From contig BCHX01000017.1 of the NCBI GenBank assembly GCA_001599755.1, positions 1 through 43,669 on the forward strand: DNA of 43,669 nucleotides, read 5' to 3'. Within the stretch, counting starts at the first letter, position 1. Every line of letters starts with the position of its first letter. Below are positions 43,016 through 43,669 of the stretch, piece by piece. Source of the DNA: Gliomastix tumulicola. Taxonomy: Eukaryota; Ascomycota; Sordariomycetes; Hypocreales; Bionectriaceae. The notes below the pieces were generated by a model, which was not told where the DNA came from, did not search any database, and was given only the letters and a program-made list of their open reading frames with translations. Position numbers and translations under genes: made by a program.

Positions 43016-43347
43016 TTGTCATTAAGCTGTGTTGCCTCTCTCATTCGAACGGTTCCCATAGTTTCTTATGCGAATGCAGAGATTTACATGGTCTGGATGA
43101 CACTTGTGTGTTTGATTATTGAAGTCTGGCATGTGAAGTCCTAGAAAAACATCCCAAGAAAGCGGCAGATTATCCATGCCTGTTATCGTAGGTCATCCCC
43201 CATCAATGGTGCTCAGCCCTGACCATAAATTGGTCCATATTATAGGAGCCGATGTCACTCGTAACCTACCGACATGTGTCTGCAGGCGATCGGTCGTTGT
43301 TCAAGTGGTCTTGCTCGGCAGCTTGGAAAGGCTGCGCCGTCTCAGCC
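43016..43347. other. Intergenic
   Basis: No supported feature; the 77-residue frame crossing this part has no pattern. Confidence 0.3.
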
Positions 43348-43656
43348 TTACCCTCCATATGTTTGAGGCCGGCTTACCTGCGCCAGCTGACCACGTCCGT
43401 TACGTTTGAGACACGGCCTCCTTCTCTTGCTTGGCGGCGAAGCGAAAGCCTGCTGGCGCTTCCGTCCCTTTCCAGTCTGCACTTGGCTGAGGATCCTAGC
43501 CGAAGTCTTAGCGTCTCTATTCTCGCTCATCATTTGCTGCAGCTTCTTCCAATGCGAAACAGCAAGCTCTTTCTCCCGGAATTCCCGGTTGACAGCGGTG
43601 GCAAGATCGTCATCATCGCAGTGTTGGACATCTATCGAATGGGAATCGTATCGCAA
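43348..43656 (-). CDS. Partial charged protein at the window edge
   Basis: Minus-strand frame entering from the right edge: RYDSHSIDVQHCDDDDLATA, then VNREFREKELAVSHWKKLQQ (amphipathic, coiled-coil-like) and MMSENRDAKTSARILSQVQT, followed by basic clusters GKGRKRQQ and SPPSKRRRPCLKRNG that look like nuclear localisation signals. There is no ATG at its start and a TGA lies just upstream in frame, so it is an internal or last exon of a gene beginning outside the window. Unknown family. Confidence 0.38.
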   Translation of the reverse strand: MRYDSHSIDVQHCDDDDLATAVNREFREKELAVSHWKKLQQMMSENRDAKTSARILSQVQTGKGRKRQQAFASPPSKRRRPCLKRNGRGQLAQVSRPQTYGG

Positions 43657-43669
43657 GATTCATTCGACG

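Noticed and set aside
1..43669. tRNA genes
   Set aside because: I scanned by eye for GTTCRANNC T-loops with matching stems and found none that fold; a tRNA search program would settle it.

Overview
The window looks like nuclear DNA of a filamentous ascomycete (Pezizomycotina, probably a Sordariomycete; this is inference). The reasons are short 45-90 nt introns with GT..CTNAY..AG signals, TATA boxes 80-200 bp before starts, CT/CA-rich leaders, and typical fungal families: a PMC1/NCA-type Ca2+-ATPase, a fungal calpain, a zipper-less bZIP protein, a TM2 protein and a microsomal P450. The sequence is draft quality, with one 100-N gap and 23 isolated N bases, all between 18.6 and 22.1 kb.

Layout. 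0.6-1.74 kb: fragments of a transcription-factor-like domain and a protein-kinase-like N-lobe. 1.72-3.44 kb (-): an intact three-exon unknown protein. 4.4-11.8 kb: an accessory stretch of broken multi-exon genes, namely an unknown nuclear-looking protein with an in-frame TAG, the last exon of a four-helix membrane protein, another unknown gene with an in-frame TAG, and a possible Myb/SANT-like gene. 13.0-13.3 kb: a small intact two-exon gene. 14.07-16.04 kb: a cytochrome P450 with one stop and two frame changes. 18.6-19.2 kb: TM2-domain protein. 20.0-22.1 kb (-): a secreted protein with a frame break and a glycosyltransferase-like protein, both peppered with N. 24.9-27.8 kb (-): calpain. 30.3-31.3 kb: bZIP protein. 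34.3-35.2 kb: an intact three-exon unknown protein. 36.5-40.1 kb (-): Ca2+-ATPase. 42.5-43.7 kb: a broken gene and a partial gene at the edge.

Three diverged same-direction copies of one dispersed element lie near 16.6-17.4, 23.3-24.1 and 31.9-33.6 kb. The third copy holds the gap, whose two flanks are the same 95 bp, so the gap is probably an unmerged contig overlap.

There is no operon-like logic. Housekeeping-type genes (Ca2+-ATPase, calpain, bZIP, TM2) sit as islands among repeats and decayed lineage-specific genes. The calpain and the Ca2+-ATPase both belong to calcium biology, but they are about 9 kb apart with other genes between them, and nothing in the sequence links them. I see no convincing new multi-gene system. 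The most useful observations are the amber-only lesions in otherwise splice-consistent exons, candidate GC-AG introns, a possible chimeric membrane-protein exon, several small spliced genes, and assembly artefacts.
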